DNA from: JBBDNC01 sp040877875
Lineage (GTDB): Bacteria > Bacteroidota > Rhodothermia > Balneolales > Balneolaceae
Assembly: GCA_040877875.1 (NCBI GenBank)
Contig: JBBDNC010000057.1
Span: 1-29,531 of the forward strand
Direction: 5' to 3'
DNA: 29,531 nt
Positions 7,560 to 16,297 of this stretch are shown in pieces. Position 1 is the first letter of the stretch. The number at the start of each line of letters is the position of its first letter. The notes below the pieces were generated by a model. The model saw only the letters and a program-made list of their open reading frames with translations, was not told where the DNA came from and made no database searches. Position numbers and translations under genes: made by a program.

Positions 7560-8039
7560 TTATAAGTTCACTTTATAAGTTCCTTTGAATTTGCGGTCAA
7601 GCTCCCGGCGTACATCTTTTTCTTTGATATCTTCCCGTTTGTCATACTTTTTCTTCCCGCTGGCGATTCCCATCAGGACCTTGGCATATCCGTTTTTGAA
7701 GTAAAGTTTCAGGGGCACAAATGTCTTTCCTTTTTGAGTGATCGCTTTTTCAATTTCCCGAATCTCTCTTTTTTGAAGGAGAAGTTTTCGTTCCCGCCGT
7801 TCGTCATGATTTTGATAGGAGCTGTGTTCATACGGCTTGATATACATATTTTTCAACCAGACTTCCCCGTTTTTGAGATAGGCAAATGCCTCATTCAGGC
7901 TGACTTTCCCATTACGAATGGATTTTACTTCGGTGCCCCGTAAGACCAAACCTGCTTCGTAGGTTTCTTCTATACTATACTCGTGACGAGCTTTTCTATT
8001 CTGTATTTTCGGCGGGCCGCTTTTTTCTTTTTTACTCAT
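7560..8039 (-). CDS. smpB: SsrA-binding protein SmpB
   Basis: SmpB binds tmRNA and carries it to stalled ribosomes for trans-translation. The 159 residues match the family. Characteristic blocks are NRKARHEYSIEETYEAGLVLRGTEVKSIR (written in pieces: NRKARHEY at 14-21 and GTEVKSIR at 35-42), the oligonucleotide-binding core LNEAFAYLKNGEVWLKNMYI, and the basic tail GKKKYDKREDIKEKD that becomes helical in the decoding centre. tmRNA itself was not found in this window. It starts 14 bp after the lipoprotein gene and precedes the mmcQ-like gene, all on the minus strand. Confidence 0.97.
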   Translation of the reverse strand: MSKKEKSGPPKIQNRKARHEYSIEETYEAGLVLRGTEVKSIRNGKVSLNEAFAYLKNGEVWLKNMYIKPYEHSSYQNHDERRERKLLLQKREIREIEKAITQKGKTFVPLKLYFKNGYAKVLMGIASGKKKYDKREDIKEKDVRRELDRKFKGTYKVNL

Positions 8040-8053
8040 TTTAATACTCTGTT

Positions 8054-8485
8054 TTAGCCTGGAGCCGGGTAGTTGAACCCTACTTCCTTCAGATCTTCAA
8101 GCACATCCTCTTCCGGTCCCCGGTCCGGCATGGTTTCGTAGACTCCCATGATTTGATCGATCCGGGTGCGGGCAACCTCATTGTCGGGGTTGATTCGCAG
8201 CACTTCGGCAAATTGTCGTAAAGCTTCATTCATACGTGTACGCATTTCTCCTTCATCAAAGGTATTCATGTTGTAAAGGCCGTAATTCAGGTGTGTTTTC
8301 TCTTTCAAACGCTGAATATCCGGCCCCTCGGGGCCCTGCTCGTCTAACAGGGCCAAAGCCTCCTGATACCGGTCGTCTTCGATCAGAAAGTCAATCTTTT
8401 CCGAAACACTATTCTGTTCGGGTTCTTGTTCGGAACAGGAGACGGTGAATGCAATAATAAACAGGATGAAAAGAGTTCGAGCCAT
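8054..8485 (-). CDS. Small lipoprotein with TPR-like region
   Basis: The product of 143 residues starts with a lipoprotein signal: a hydrophobic stretch (4-14) and the lipobox-like TVSC with Cys17. It should therefore be anchored in a membrane of the envelope. Residues 30-120 are helical and contain TPR-like pairs such as DDRYQEALALLDEQG and EALRQFAEVLRINPDNEVA, which suggests protein-protein contacts. The C-terminus is acidic and ends in FNYPAPG. No specific family is recognised. It lies between the membrane protease gene and smpB on the same strand, 14 bp before smpB. Function unknown. Confidence 0.75.
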   Translation of the reverse strand: MARTLFILFIIAFTVSCSEQEPEQNSVSEKIDFLIEDDRYQEALALLDEQGPEGPDIQRLKEKTHLNYGLYNMNTFDEGEMRTRMNEALRQFAEVLRINPDNEVARTRIDQIMGVYETMPDRGPEEDVLEDLKEVGFNYPAPG

Positions 8486-8548
8486 AGGATTTATTAAAGG
8501 ATATTACGAATACGGATTCATATTATTTTTAGTTCAGATAAACCGAGG

Positions 8549-9751
8549 TCAGTTTAGGAAATAAATCGGATTAGGGCTTATACAGAGGATGAATATTCCC
8601 ATGCTGCACCACCCGAGCACTTTCCGAACCGGCGATAACGGCTGTTCGTAGAGAGCAGGTGGATGTTCCAGTCCTACAAAGTAAGTAAGGAAAAAAGACC
8701 AGACAACCCAGATCATAGATCCGGTCTGTTCCAAACCGCTTCCGCTCATGAATACATAGGTTACGGAAAGAAGCAGGGAGGCTGTCCAGGCGGGGGCCAC
8801 CCATTGGAATTCGTTATGATAGGCTTTTTTCATCAAGTACAGGAGTACGAGAGCCCAGATCGTGATGGACATAGAAGAGCTAAGCCCCGGCATCCATTCC
8901 ATGAGGGATGTGTGCATAAACGGAATCGCCTCCATTCCGGCAAGGCCCGTGAGGAAGCAGAAAAAGAACCGTGCGACGATTCGGTGTTTGCGAAATCCGA
9001 TCAGGGAGTAGAGAATGTGTCCGCCGTCCAGTTGGCCCACCGGCATCAGATTCAGTGCGGTAAAAAAGAGTCCGAGCCAGCCTGCAAAAAGAAATGGGTA
9101 ATGGTACATTTCCCACATCGGGGGCACATGATCAAAAAAGCCGGCCAGGAAATCATAGAGCAGGGTGTTGCCAAGGACCATCAACATTCCTTCACTTCCC
9201 CCGGCCGGGTTGTCCGGGTAAGCCCCGAATTGATTCACATAGGCGATGACATCCTCATGGCCGCTGAAATTCATAATAAATTCAGGGCCTGGCAGGGTGG
9301 CAAATCCGTAGAGAAGGGTAACCATTGAAACAACAAAGCCGGCAATCGGCCCTGCGATGCCGATATCGAACAGCTTCCTGGTTTCGTTAATTTTTTCCTT
9401 GATCCGGATAACGGCTCCGAGGGTACCGATGCCGGCTGGGATCGGGATGAAATAGGGAAGAGTTACCTTTACCCTGTGATGGATTGCAGCAAAATAATGT
9501 CCGAATTCGTGGGAACCCAAAAACAGGAGAAAGATAGTTGCAAACAGAACTCCTTCAGGGAGCATATCCGTATATTGGTCGATACCGGCGGATTGGCCTA
9601 CCCACAATATTCCGGTAAACGTAACACAGATAAATGTAAGAACAAATAGCAGCAGGTGCTTCAAAGTGGTTTTCATGTCCGGACGGTTGAAGGTTTCCGC
9701 CTGCTGATGGGGTGCCTGGTTTTCGGGGGTAGAAAGTTCGGGAAAAGACAA
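8549..9751 (-). CDS. Site-2 protease family (M50) membrane metalloprotease
   Basis: This is a polytopic intramembrane zinc protease, 400 residues from a TTG start. The zinc motif HEFGH is at 81-85 inside a hydrophobic segment, and the second motif NLMPVGQLDGGH (234-245) supplies Asp242. The block PYFIPIPAGIGTLGAVIRIK (100-119) and FDIGIAGPIAGFVVS are typical of the plant EGY/bacterial S2P-like group. There is no PDZ domain of the RseP type. Further hydrophobic segments fill the C-terminal 150 residues. The alternative start is the ATG at 9676, just before the first membrane helix, which would remove 25 polar residues; neither start has a good ribosome site. It lies downstream of the arginine deiminase gene. 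Substrate unknown. Confidence 0.87.
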   Translation of the reverse strand: MSFPELSTPENQAPHQQAETFNRPDMKTTLKHLLLFVLTFICVTFTGILWVGQSAGIDQYTDMLPEGVLFATIFLLFLGSHEFGHYFAAIHHRVKVTLPYFIPIPAGIGTLGAVIRIKEKINETRKLFDIGIAGPIAGFVVSMVTLLYGFATLPGPEFIMNFSGHEDVIAYVNQFGAYPDNPAGGSEGMLMVLGNTLLYDFLAGFFDHVPPMWEMYHYPFLFAGWLGLFFTALNLMPVGQLDGGHILYSLIGFRKHRIVARFFFCFLTGLAGMEAIPFMHTSLMEWMPGLSSSMSITIWALVLLYLMKKAYHNEFQWVAPAWTASLLLSVTYVFMSGSGLEQTGSMIWVVWSFFLTYFVGLEHPPALYEQPLSPVRKVLGWCSMGIFILCISPNPIYFLN

Positions 9752-9769
9752 TGAATATGGATCTGAAGG

Positions 9770-10996
9770 TTAATTTTTGCGTAGAATCGGAAGAGTCATG
9801 CAGCGTGCGCCACCACGGCCACGGCATAATTCATTCCCCTGAAACGTGATGGCCATTTTTCCTTCCGATTCCGGATAAAAGGGTTTGTCCCCGTACTCTT
9901 CGATAAATTCATACTGATTCATATATCTGTAACCGTGTTCAATTAAACTGTTGAAAGTTTTTGTGTTGCGTTCATAGCCAAGAATCACACCCGGAGCCAG
10001 GGCAAAAACATTGGCGCCGTCCGTCCACTGTTCGCGAAACTGATTTGTTCGATCTTCCCCGCCACACCGGATAAACGTTATCGGATATCCCAGGAGTTCC
10101 TCAAGGGTTCCCTTCAGTGTGGGTTCGGAACGGGTGATGATTTGATCTCCGTCACTGCTTAAAACAACGACGTTATGGGTAAGTTCCTCTATATCAGGAG
10201 AAAAAACGATACATTCATCTTTATTGGCAAAAGTAAAGATTGTGTCCAGATGCATGGATGAGCGTTTTTTCGGGATATCTACTGCAACGATATGCTCTAC
10301 TCCACCGGACAACAGAGTTTCCGTGACTGCCATCAACCCTGTAAAAGAGGTCCGTTCGCTCATTCCGATTAATACCACTTTTTCTGAAGCCACAATCACA
10401 TCCCCCCCTTCAAGGGTTTGGCTGCCGTGGATTCTGAGCGTCTTCGTATGCGAATCACCGAAAACCGGGTGGTATGAAACAACGGTATCCATCAGAAGGA
10501 ATTCACGCATACGTGCTTTTTTTGCAGCCCGGGAAAGAATAATTTGGTTTCCGACCACGGCGGCAAGATCACGTGTAAAAAGAAGATTGGGTGTGGGAGG
10601 CAGAGTAAATGCTTTTGCTGAAGTGCCGGATCCCTCGATGATAAATTCAATGAGTTTTTCCGGCGGGAAGTCCATCAATTCATTTTCAAGAACATGAAGA
10701 TTTTGATGGGGAAGTTCATGAATCAGGCGGTCGATAAAGTATGACCGGGCATCCGGATCAGACATCGTTTCGACTGCGAGGTCCCTTATTTCGAGGATTT
10801 CGCCGTCTTCGGGCATGGCGGCCTGTAAAACTTTTTGCATATCCCGGTGTTCCATTCGTGCATCCTCCTCGAAGATGATGTCATCGAATAGCAGCTCGTC
10901 TTTCATTTCAGGGTTCACCAGCGAAACTTCACGTCCCGGTGTGTGAACAATAACTTTCTTCAGATGACCGGTTTCGGAATGGATCCCGATATTCAT
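9770..10996 (-). CDS. arcA: Arginine deiminase
   Basis: This enzyme hydrolyses L-arginine to citrulline and ammonia in the cytosol, the first step of the ADI route. From the ATG at 10996 it is 408 residues, the family length; the open frame runs on to 11098, but MNIGIHSETGHLKKVIVHTPG is the usual N-terminus and a palindrome occupies the extension. Motifs in this numbering: FTRD (140-143), EGGD (196-199), HLDTIF with catalytic His249 and Asp251, and the nucleophile Cys399 in GRGGARCMTLPI. No ornithine carbamoyltransferase, carbamate kinase or arginine-ornithine antiporter gene is in the window, so the full ATP-yielding pathway is not shown here. A palindrome with TTGAC/GTCAA arms is 21 bp upstream. 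Confidence 0.93.
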   Translation of the reverse strand: MNIGIHSETGHLKKVIVHTPGREVSLVNPEMKDELLFDDIIFEEDARMEHRDMQKVLQAAMPEDGEILEIRDLAVETMSDPDARSYFIDRLIHELPHQNLHVLENELMDFPPEKLIEFIIEGSGTSAKAFTLPPTPNLLFTRDLAAVVGNQIILSRAAKKARMREFLLMDTVVSYHPVFGDSHTKTLRIHGSQTLEGGDVIVASEKVVLIGMSERTSFTGLMAVTETLLSGGVEHIVAVDIPKKRSSMHLDTIFTFANKDECIVFSPDIEELTHNVVVLSSDGDQIITRSEPTLKGTLEELLGYPITFIRCGGEDRTNQFREQWTDGANVFALAPGVILGYERNTKTFNSLIEHGYRYMNQYEFIEEYGDKPFYPESEGKMAITFQGNELCRGRGGARCMTLPILRKN

Positions 10997-11016
10997 GTGG
11001 AAATTTTTAATCAGGT

Positions 11017-11031
11017 TTGACTGGCAGTCAA
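11017..11031. promoter_or_regulatory. Palindrome upstream of arcA, FNR/CRP-like
   Basis: TTGACT-GGC-AGTCAA is a perfect 6+3+6 inverted repeat 21 bp upstream of the chosen arcA start. The TTGA...TCAA ends resemble the Crp/Fnr-family site TTGAT-N4-ATCAA, but the spacing is one base longer and the arms carry C/G, so the assignment is tentative. A low-oxygen switch would fit arginine deiminase. Confidence 0.35.
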
Positions 11032-11209
11032 TATACGTTTTCTGTTTTATATTGTAAGGAGCTTTTGATTCGTTCGGTCTAATGTTCCAAAATTTCAAAA
11101 AGAATCCTTTATCTCTGTCGTTATATTCGTAGTTTCATCTGGCAACGAGGCGTTGCTTTTGAAGTGTTTGCGAAGACGGGCATCGGTAAAAATGTATTGT
11201 GTGAGATGA

Positions 11210-12061
11210 ATGGCTGATAAAAATGAAATAGAATCCCTGTTGTATTTACTGGAAGACCCTGACCCCGAAGTTCAAATCGGTGTTCAGAACCGGTTCATGG
11301 AATTGGGGGAAAATGCCGTGCCGTTGCTTGACCAATTTCGAAGCTCTGCGGAAGATATCAGTGAAAGGGATACGATTAACGATATCATTCATTCCATAAC
11401 CTTTGACACCCTTTATGAAGATTTTTCCGATTTACTGGATCAGGGGTTATCCAGCCGAAAATCTCTTGAAAAAGCTGTTCTCATGCTTACCCGGTTTGGC
11501 AATCCCACTCTTCGAACAGAAGAATACAGGAGAAAGCTTGATAAATTTTCAGAACAGGCACATAGCGATGTTGTTTACCAGCTTTCGGGCCGAAAAAAGA
11601 TGCATACACTACTGCAGTTTGTCTTCCGGGACTTGCGATTCAGTGGGGACCAAAAAGATTACCATAATCCGGATAATGCATTTCTGGACAAGGTGATCGA
11701 TCGGCGAAAAGGGTTGCCGATTTCTTTAAGCCTGATTGTAATCTTTTTGTCACGCAGGCTGGATCTTCCGTTTTACGGAGTCAACATGCCCATTCATTTT
11801 ATGCTGGTTTATGAAGGAGAGAAAGAAAATATTCTGATCGATCCGTTCGACGGAGGAACGGTCGTTACCTACGATCAATGTCACCATTTTTTGAAAAAGA
11901 ATGGAGTAAAGCCCCGGCCGGCTCACTTTGAACGGGCCGGTGAGGCGGAAATTCTGCATCGGGTTATTCGCAACCTCATGCACAGTTATTCCAAATCCGG
12001 CAAGGTAACCAGGGTAAAGGAATTACAGGAATTACTCCATCTCGCGGAATTAAAAGGATAA
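11210..12061 (+). CDS. SirB1-like transglutaminase-fold protein
   Basis: The protein has 283 residues. An N-terminal helical part (about 1-110, starting with a HEAT-like ESLLYLLEDPDPEVQ) precedes a SirB1/YchA-type transglutaminase-like domain with FLDKVIDRRKGLPISLSLI, the LDLPFYGVNMPIHFMLVY strand and LIDPFDGG. The family is usually non-catalytic: the position of the transglutaminase cysteine is in KGLPISLS and has none, although the His in PIHFM and Asp in IDPF remain. E. coli relatives lie near prfA/prmC; no such link is seen here. It is divergent from arcA, with 213 bp between the starts. Function unknown; family assignment is fairly sure. Confidence 0.85.
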   Translation: MADKNEIESLLYLLEDPDPEVQIGVQNRFMELGENAVPLLDQFRSSAEDISERDTINDIIHSITFDTLYEDFSDLLDQGLSSRKSLEKAVLMLTRFGNPTLRTEEYRRKLDKFSEQAHSDVVYQLSGRKKMHTLLQFVFRDLRFSGDQKDYHNPDNAFLDKVIDRRKGLPISLSLIVIFLSRRLDLPFYGVNMPIHFMLVYEGEKENILIDPFDGGTVVTYDQCHHFLKKNGVKPRPAHFERAGEAEILHRVIRNLMHSYSKSGKVTRVKELQELLHLAELKG

Positions 12062-12187
12062 GGTTAGAATCCTGACGCTGTTGATGCTGATCCCGGTTCC
12101 CGGCTTTTGGAAATTCTTAAGCTTTTCTCCTTTGTGAGGTCCAAATCCTGCATTTCAGCAGTATATCAGGCTAAGTCAGACAGACTC

Positions 12188-14560
12188 CTAAAATTTGATT
12201 TCGAAAACTTCTTCGTTGACGGAGAAGTAATCCGGATCCAACTGGTTGGCAAGCGCATAAAATGATTTGGCTTCTCCTTCATTTCCATCCATCCGGTGGA
12301 CATCCCCCGTTAATTTATAGAGTTCCGGGTGACACGGATATTTTTTCATCAAACGGTTGAGTAAAGTCACGGCTTTTTCGCCTTCTTTTTCTGCTACGGC
12401 AATGCGGAGCCTGTACAAATCGAAGAAAGAATCATCGTTTTTTTCAGCCCGCTTGATATAGTGACGGCATCTGGAATAAATATTTCGCTTGTAGTAATAA
12501 CGAATGAATGATTTCAGCAGGGGAACAGGCAGAGAGAGGTCGTCCAGACGATTTTCAAGGGTTCGTAAAAACTCACGCTGGTCAGCTATTAATAAAATGG
12601 CTACAAGCTTGAAAAGAAAATCTTCCTCCCATTCGTTTTGCAGAATTTCTGTACGGGTTTCGTCCGACAAAAGCCCGGTCACCTGTTGAAGCCAGTCACC
12701 TGTCGGATGTAAAGGGTTTTTAGGCAGTTCCATTTTCATAAGAGAATCGATGGGATTGGAGGGATCCGGTTCACTTATTTCCTGTACTCCCTTCCACTTA
12801 TTCATATAGATTTCCGCATTCCTCCATTCCAGGTCAGGCTCGATATAGAGGCCCATCCCTTCTGTTGTCAGCCGGTGCCGGTGGCCGGCTTGTGCACGGG
12901 TTGCGATGGCTGAATAATATCCTTTCTGAGCCAATTGATTACACAAGTCCATATCCTCATAAAAAGCAGGGCCATAGGAGTCATCAAATGAAACGCCGGT
13001 TGATTTTCGCAGCATCATGCAACTGCTGTCAATGCTGTCAACTTTAATAAAATCCTGGTCCGGATCCTCTTCACGATCCTCCAAATATTCCGCTGTCTGT
13101 TCGGGTTGATCGCAACGGTCCAGCACGGGACCGAGAACCCCGATGTATTTGTTTTCCTCCATAATTCGGAGCATTTCCGGGATGCAATCATTTTCCGGAA
13201 CCAGGTCATTGTGCATGATCAAAACAAACTCCCCTTTCGATTCCTCAAGTCCCTGATTCACCGACGGACCGAATCCGCGGTTTTGTTTATTCGTGATCAC
13301 ATGAATGTTTAGCAGGTTATCATTTTCCAGTTGTCGAAGGTAATCGAAGGTGTCATCGATACTGGCATTATCGATCACGATTAATTCCATCTGATGAGGG
13401 TCACAGGTCTCCGATAAACGAACCACAGCTTTTTCCAGGGCGGGTTTACCGTCACCCGTAGTGGGGATAACGATGCTTAAAATACAATCATCGGGTGTGA
13501 AGGGGCCATCTGAATCTGCTCCGGTTTGTGATTCGGGCCGGGAGCCGGGACCGGATTTATTCTCCGGGCCGGAGGCCGGGACCGAAATTGAAAACAGATC
13601 GGCCTGGCTTTGAGAGGGGGCTTGTGTGGAGCCCCCTGTTTTTTGAAGTGAGTGTTTAAGTTCTGCTGCTTCAACATGCCGGCGTAGCTTTTCGAGAAGA
13701 AATATTTTAAGCCGTATGGCTTCTTCATGATCGGGATGATGTTTCAAATACTTAGAGATCATATCCAGTGCTTTACGGGGATCCTTTTCCTTGAGTTCAC
13801 GTACCCATTCAATCTCATCCTGTGGCTCCGGTTGGACGGGTGACTGTTGCACTTCGAGTGAATCAAGCTTGTTCAGAACCGAAGATCGAATACCGAGATC
13901 TGTAGCGGATCGCAAAAAGCAAAGAAGAAGCTCTTGTTTTGTATGGAAATCAGCAGGAGGGGTCTCCCGGCGCGGGACAACGAAAAACGCATCCGTTGAA
14001 TGGCAGGATCTGTTTTGGGTCAAACGGATTGCCAGCTCACAACCTATATACTGATGCATATTCGGCTGGAAATACAATTGATCGGAGGGAATTGCAGAAC
14101 GGTTCCAGACAAACCGGCTGTCGTCCGGAAGAAAACCCTCGTCAGCCGCCTCCATCCATCTGTCCACGTCTTCCGGTCCGGGCAGGGTACAGTCCAGCGT
14201 CCAAAAAGCTGCCGGATCGGCGGATATTCTTTTAACCGCTTCCGTGAGCAGCTCTTCATTGAGCCGGTCAGCCCGCAGGGGAGCCCAGATCAGAGATCCC
14301 TGGGAATGGAGCAAGGCTTCATTCAGGCAGACACTTCGTCCCTGGCTTTTTGGATGGTCGAACAAAAAGGATCGTTGATGTGGATAGGTTTTAAAAAGTT
14401 CTTCGATGGATCGGGTTACCGGGCTGTCGGCCGCATCATTGACGACAATGATTTCAAGAGAAGGGGACTGAAATGTCAGAAGAGATTCAAGTAACTGCTC
14501 AAGATAGGCAGGTTGAGTGTGCGTGGTTAAAAGAACAGAAAGCAAGGGGGTAGATGCCAT
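12188..14560 (-). CDS. Protein with two GT2 glycosyltransferase domains and TPR-like regions
   Basis: The 790-residue protein probably glycosylates a cell-surface polymer or protein from the cytosol. Domain 1 (about 1-235) starts PLLSVLLTTHTQPAYLEQLL with the early VVND (39-42), but the place of the usual DxD reads PLRAD (94-98), so this copy looks degenerate. Residues 245-305 are helical with TPR-like spacing, and 310-355 are a Pro/Ser/Gly/Gln-rich linker. Domain 2 (358-600) is complete: SIVIPTTGDG, VIDNAS, NRGFGPSVNQGL, HND (450-452) as metal site, FYEDMDLC (533-540) and AGHRHR. Residues 640-790 form a second TPR-like array (NRLMKKYPCHPELYKLTGD). No membrane segment is seen. No partner glycan genes are nearby; the acceptor is unknown. 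Confidence 0.85.
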   Translation of the reverse strand: MASTPLLSVLLTTHTQPAYLEQLLESLLTFQSPSLEIIVVNDAADSPVTRSIEELFKTYPHQRSFLFDHPKSQGRSVCLNEALLHSQGSLIWAPLRADRLNEELLTEAVKRISADPAAFWTLDCTLPGPEDVDRWMEAADEGFLPDDSRFVWNRSAIPSDQLYFQPNMHQYIGCELAIRLTQNRSCHSTDAFFVVPRRETPPADFHTKQELLLCFLRSATDLGIRSSVLNKLDSLEVQQSPVQPEPQDEIEWVRELKEKDPRKALDMISKYLKHHPDHEEAIRLKIFLLEKLRRHVEAAELKHSLQKTGGSTQAPSQSQADLFSISVPASGPENKSGPGSRPESQTGADSDGPFTPDDCILSIVIPTTGDGKPALEKAVVRLSETCDPHQMELIVIDNASIDDTFDYLRQLENDNLLNIHVITNKQNRGFGPSVNQGLEESKGEFVLIMHNDLVPENDCIPEMLRIMEENKYIGVLGPVLDRCDQPEQTAEYLEDREEDPDQDFIKVDSIDSSCMMLRKSTGVSFDDSYGPAFYEDMDLCNQLAQKGYYSAIATRAQAGHRHRLTTEGMGLYIEPDLEWRNAEIYMNKWKGVQEISEPDPSNPIDSLMKMELPKNPLHPTGDWLQQVTGLLSDETRTEILQNEWEEDFLFKLVAILLIADQREFLRTLENRLDDLSLPVPLLKSFIRYYYKRNIYSRCRHYIKRAEKNDDSFFDLYRLRIAVAEKEGEKAVTLLNRLMKKYPCHPELYKLTGDVHRMDGNEGEAKSFYALANQLDPDYFSVNEEVFEIKF

Positions 14561-14620
14561 GCCGGTTTACCTGTTTTTGACAAATATACGGTACGATTCG
14601 CATAGAGAAAAGCGAAGAGC

Positions 14621-14664
14621 GCAACCGTCCGTTCCCATTGTCCGGGAATGGGAACGGCTGTTGC
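14621..14664. terminator. Long perfect hairpin between oxidoreductase and glycosyltransferase genes
   Basis: CCGTTCCCATT (11 bases) is mirrored by AATGGGAACGG around a GTCCGGG loop, and GCAAC/GTTGC extends the stem beyond a small bulge. A weak T-rich stretch follows on each strand (ATTTTGTGTTT on plus, TTTTCTC on minus). It probably acts as a terminator or processing site between the two minus-strand genes. Confidence 0.45.
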
Positions 14665-14693
14665 AATTTTGTGTTTCATAATGCCGGGGATCT

Positions 14694-14719
14694 AAAAAAC
14701 TTTAGCCCTGTAGTTTTTT
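14694..14719 (-). terminator. AT-rich terminator-like hairpin after the Gfo/Idh gene
   Basis: AAAAAACT (14694-14701) pairs with AGTTTTTT (14712-14719) around a 10-base loop, 28 bp downstream of the oxidoreductase stop, ending in six Ts on the minus strand. The stem is weak because it is nearly all A-T. Confidence 0.35.
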
Positions 14720-14746
14720 AACCCATAATTCAAATACTTAAATCTT

Positions 14747-16036
14747 CTACCTGAAGGAAGTTTTACCCGGCTTCGGCACATCACTCACGTGTAGATGGTA
14801 GTCCATACTGTAAGGCTCGGGAGTAAGTTTTTCATCAGAGTTCAGGGCTTCTTCCCACGTAATCCTTTTCCCTGTATAGGCAGCCATCCGGCCCATTATG
14901 GCGAGCATGGTACTTTTTGCCATGAAATACCCGTCGTTGATAAACTCACCCTTGCGAATGGACGCGAAGAGTTCGTCATGTTCGGTTTGATACATATTGT
15001 TTGATTCCCCTTCATAATTCCATTCCCTGCCGTTATCGATTCTGTGAATATCCCGGGTTACATCGGCGATTCCTCTTCCCTTGCTGCCGGACATCTCTAC
15101 TTTATAGCTGTTTTCACAATTGTCCTGCTGCCGGCTGAAATGAAATCCCTTGGCCCCATTCTCGTATTCGTATGTAATGGCAAAGTGATCGTAGATATGG
15201 CCGAATTGTTCATCTGTTCTTACTTGTCTGCCTCCGGTACCGATAACACTGACCGGGAGCCTGTCATTCATCGCCCATGCCATCATATCGATACTATGTA
15301 CAGCCTGTTCAACGATATGATCGCCTGAAAGCCAATTGTAATAGAGCCAGTTGCGAAGCTGGTATTCAGATTCACTCCAGTGCGGTTCTCTTGGATGCGA
15401 CCATAATTCTCCGGTATAATAGGTATTGTAGAGGGTGTGGATATCCCCGATGGATCCGTCCAGAATACGATTGAAGATGGCCCTTTTCGGTTCATGATAC
15501 CGCCAGCAAAAACCTGAGACGAGCGAGATGTTTTTCTCCTTTGACTTTTTGACAGACCTCAAAACTTTGCGAATCCCGGGGGCATCTACCGCAACAGGTT
15601 TTTCGCAAAAAATGTGGATTCCCTTATCGACTGCCGCCTCCAGATGTTGGGGGCGAAAACCCGGGGGAGTGGCAAGAATCACCACGTCGACCCCCGAATC
15701 GATGACGTCCCGGTATGCGTCGAAACCTAAAAACCGGTGGTCTTCCGGTACTGTGGCTTTCTCTCCGTGGACTCGTTGGAGGTTGTCCAGCGACTCTTTC
15801 ATTTTATCCGGAAAAATATCACCTGCTGCGTGAAGCACCACATTGGGGTCGGCGTTCAAAGCCTGGTTGGCAGCGCCGGTTCCGCGTCCGCCGCAACCGA
15901 TCAGTCCTACCTTTAATGTATCACTGTTTATGCCCGGAAATGAGGCCCGCGAAGCACGGGCCGTTAAGGGAAGCATGCTGCCTGCTACGGCCATACCTGT
16001 TACTTTCAGGAATTCACGTCTGTTCTGGTTCTTCAT
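14747..16036 (-). CDS. Tat-exported Gfo/Idh/MocA family oxidoreductase
   Basis: An NAD(P)-dependent dehydrogenase of 429 residues, probably acting on a sugar or polyol in the periplasm. Residues 1-30 are a twin-arginine signal (RREFLK at 6-11, then a hydrophobic GMAVAGSMLPLTARA). The Rossmann motif is VGLIGCGGRGTG (43-54), followed by CEKPVA (144-149) with the lysine typical of the family, and a C-terminal (a/b) domain containing GDHIVEQAVHSIDMMAW with the family's active-site histidine. In this Tat-signal group NAD(P) is often prebound. The subclass is common in Planctomycetes and Bacteroidota and its substrates are mostly unknown. It stands alone, upstream of the glycosyltransferase gene with two hairpins between. 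Confidence 0.9.
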   Translation of the reverse strand: MKNQNRREFLKVTGMAVAGSMLPLTARASRASFPGINSDTLKVGLIGCGGRGTGAANQALNADPNVVLHAAGDIFPDKMKESLDNLQRVHGEKATVPEDHRFLGFDAYRDVIDSGVDVVILATPPGFRPQHLEAAVDKGIHIFCEKPVAVDAPGIRKVLRSVKKSKEKNISLVSGFCWRYHEPKRAIFNRILDGSIGDIHTLYNTYYTGELWSHPREPHWSESEYQLRNWLYYNWLSGDHIVEQAVHSIDMMAWAMNDRLPVSVIGTGGRQVRTDEQFGHIYDHFAITYEYENGAKGFHFSRQQDNCENSYKVEMSGSKGRGIADVTRDIHRIDNGREWNYEGESNNMYQTEHDELFASIRKGEFINDGYFMAKSTMLAIMGRMAAYTGKRITWEEALNSDEKLTPEPYSMDYHLHVSDVPKPGKTSFR

Positions 16037-16153
16037 CTTACAAATACTTACTTATAGATTGGGTTTGGCATGTTTTATGATTCAACTAAATATATAATCA
16101 ATTTTGCAGGGATTATCCATCACTTAATGAGGAACTCAGATGTCTGGAAACAT

Positions 16154-16297
16154 TTATTTTCGGAAGCTGGATCGGGGTCCTCCATTGAGTTCCCGTAACG
16201 ATTCAAATAGTTCGTTACTGATCTGTTTTAACCCGTTGATATTGTTAAGTACAAGGAGATCAAGCATTCGTTTGGCACTGTTATGGATCAATCGCAT
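16154..16297 (-). CDS. Short ORF or gene remnant, 47 residues, unknown
   Basis: From ATG 16297 to TAA 16154 the minus strand encodes a helical-looking 47-residue peptide with MLDLLVLNNINGLKQISNEL and a C-terminus ELNGGPRSSFRK. It overlaps the end of the DUF4143-like remnant by 17 bases in another frame. The composition is protein-like, but no family is recognised. It may be the 3' end of a former gene left by the rearrangement that broke the neighbouring ATPase. Nothing convincing was seen in 16037-16153. Confidence 0.3.
   Translation of the reverse strand: MRLIHNSAKRMLDLLVLNNINGLKQISNELFESLRELNGGPRSSFRK

Noticed and set aside
8663..9328. Open frame antisense to the M50 protease gene (221 codons)
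   Set aside because: The minus-strand protein has HEFGH and LDGGH motifs; the plus-strand product has none, is very rich in Gly/His/Lys and has no domain.
10997..11098. Upstream extension of arginine deiminase (34 codons)
   Set aside because: Homologues start at MNIGIHSETGHLKKV. The extension has no conserved residues and contains the palindrome at 11017-11031.
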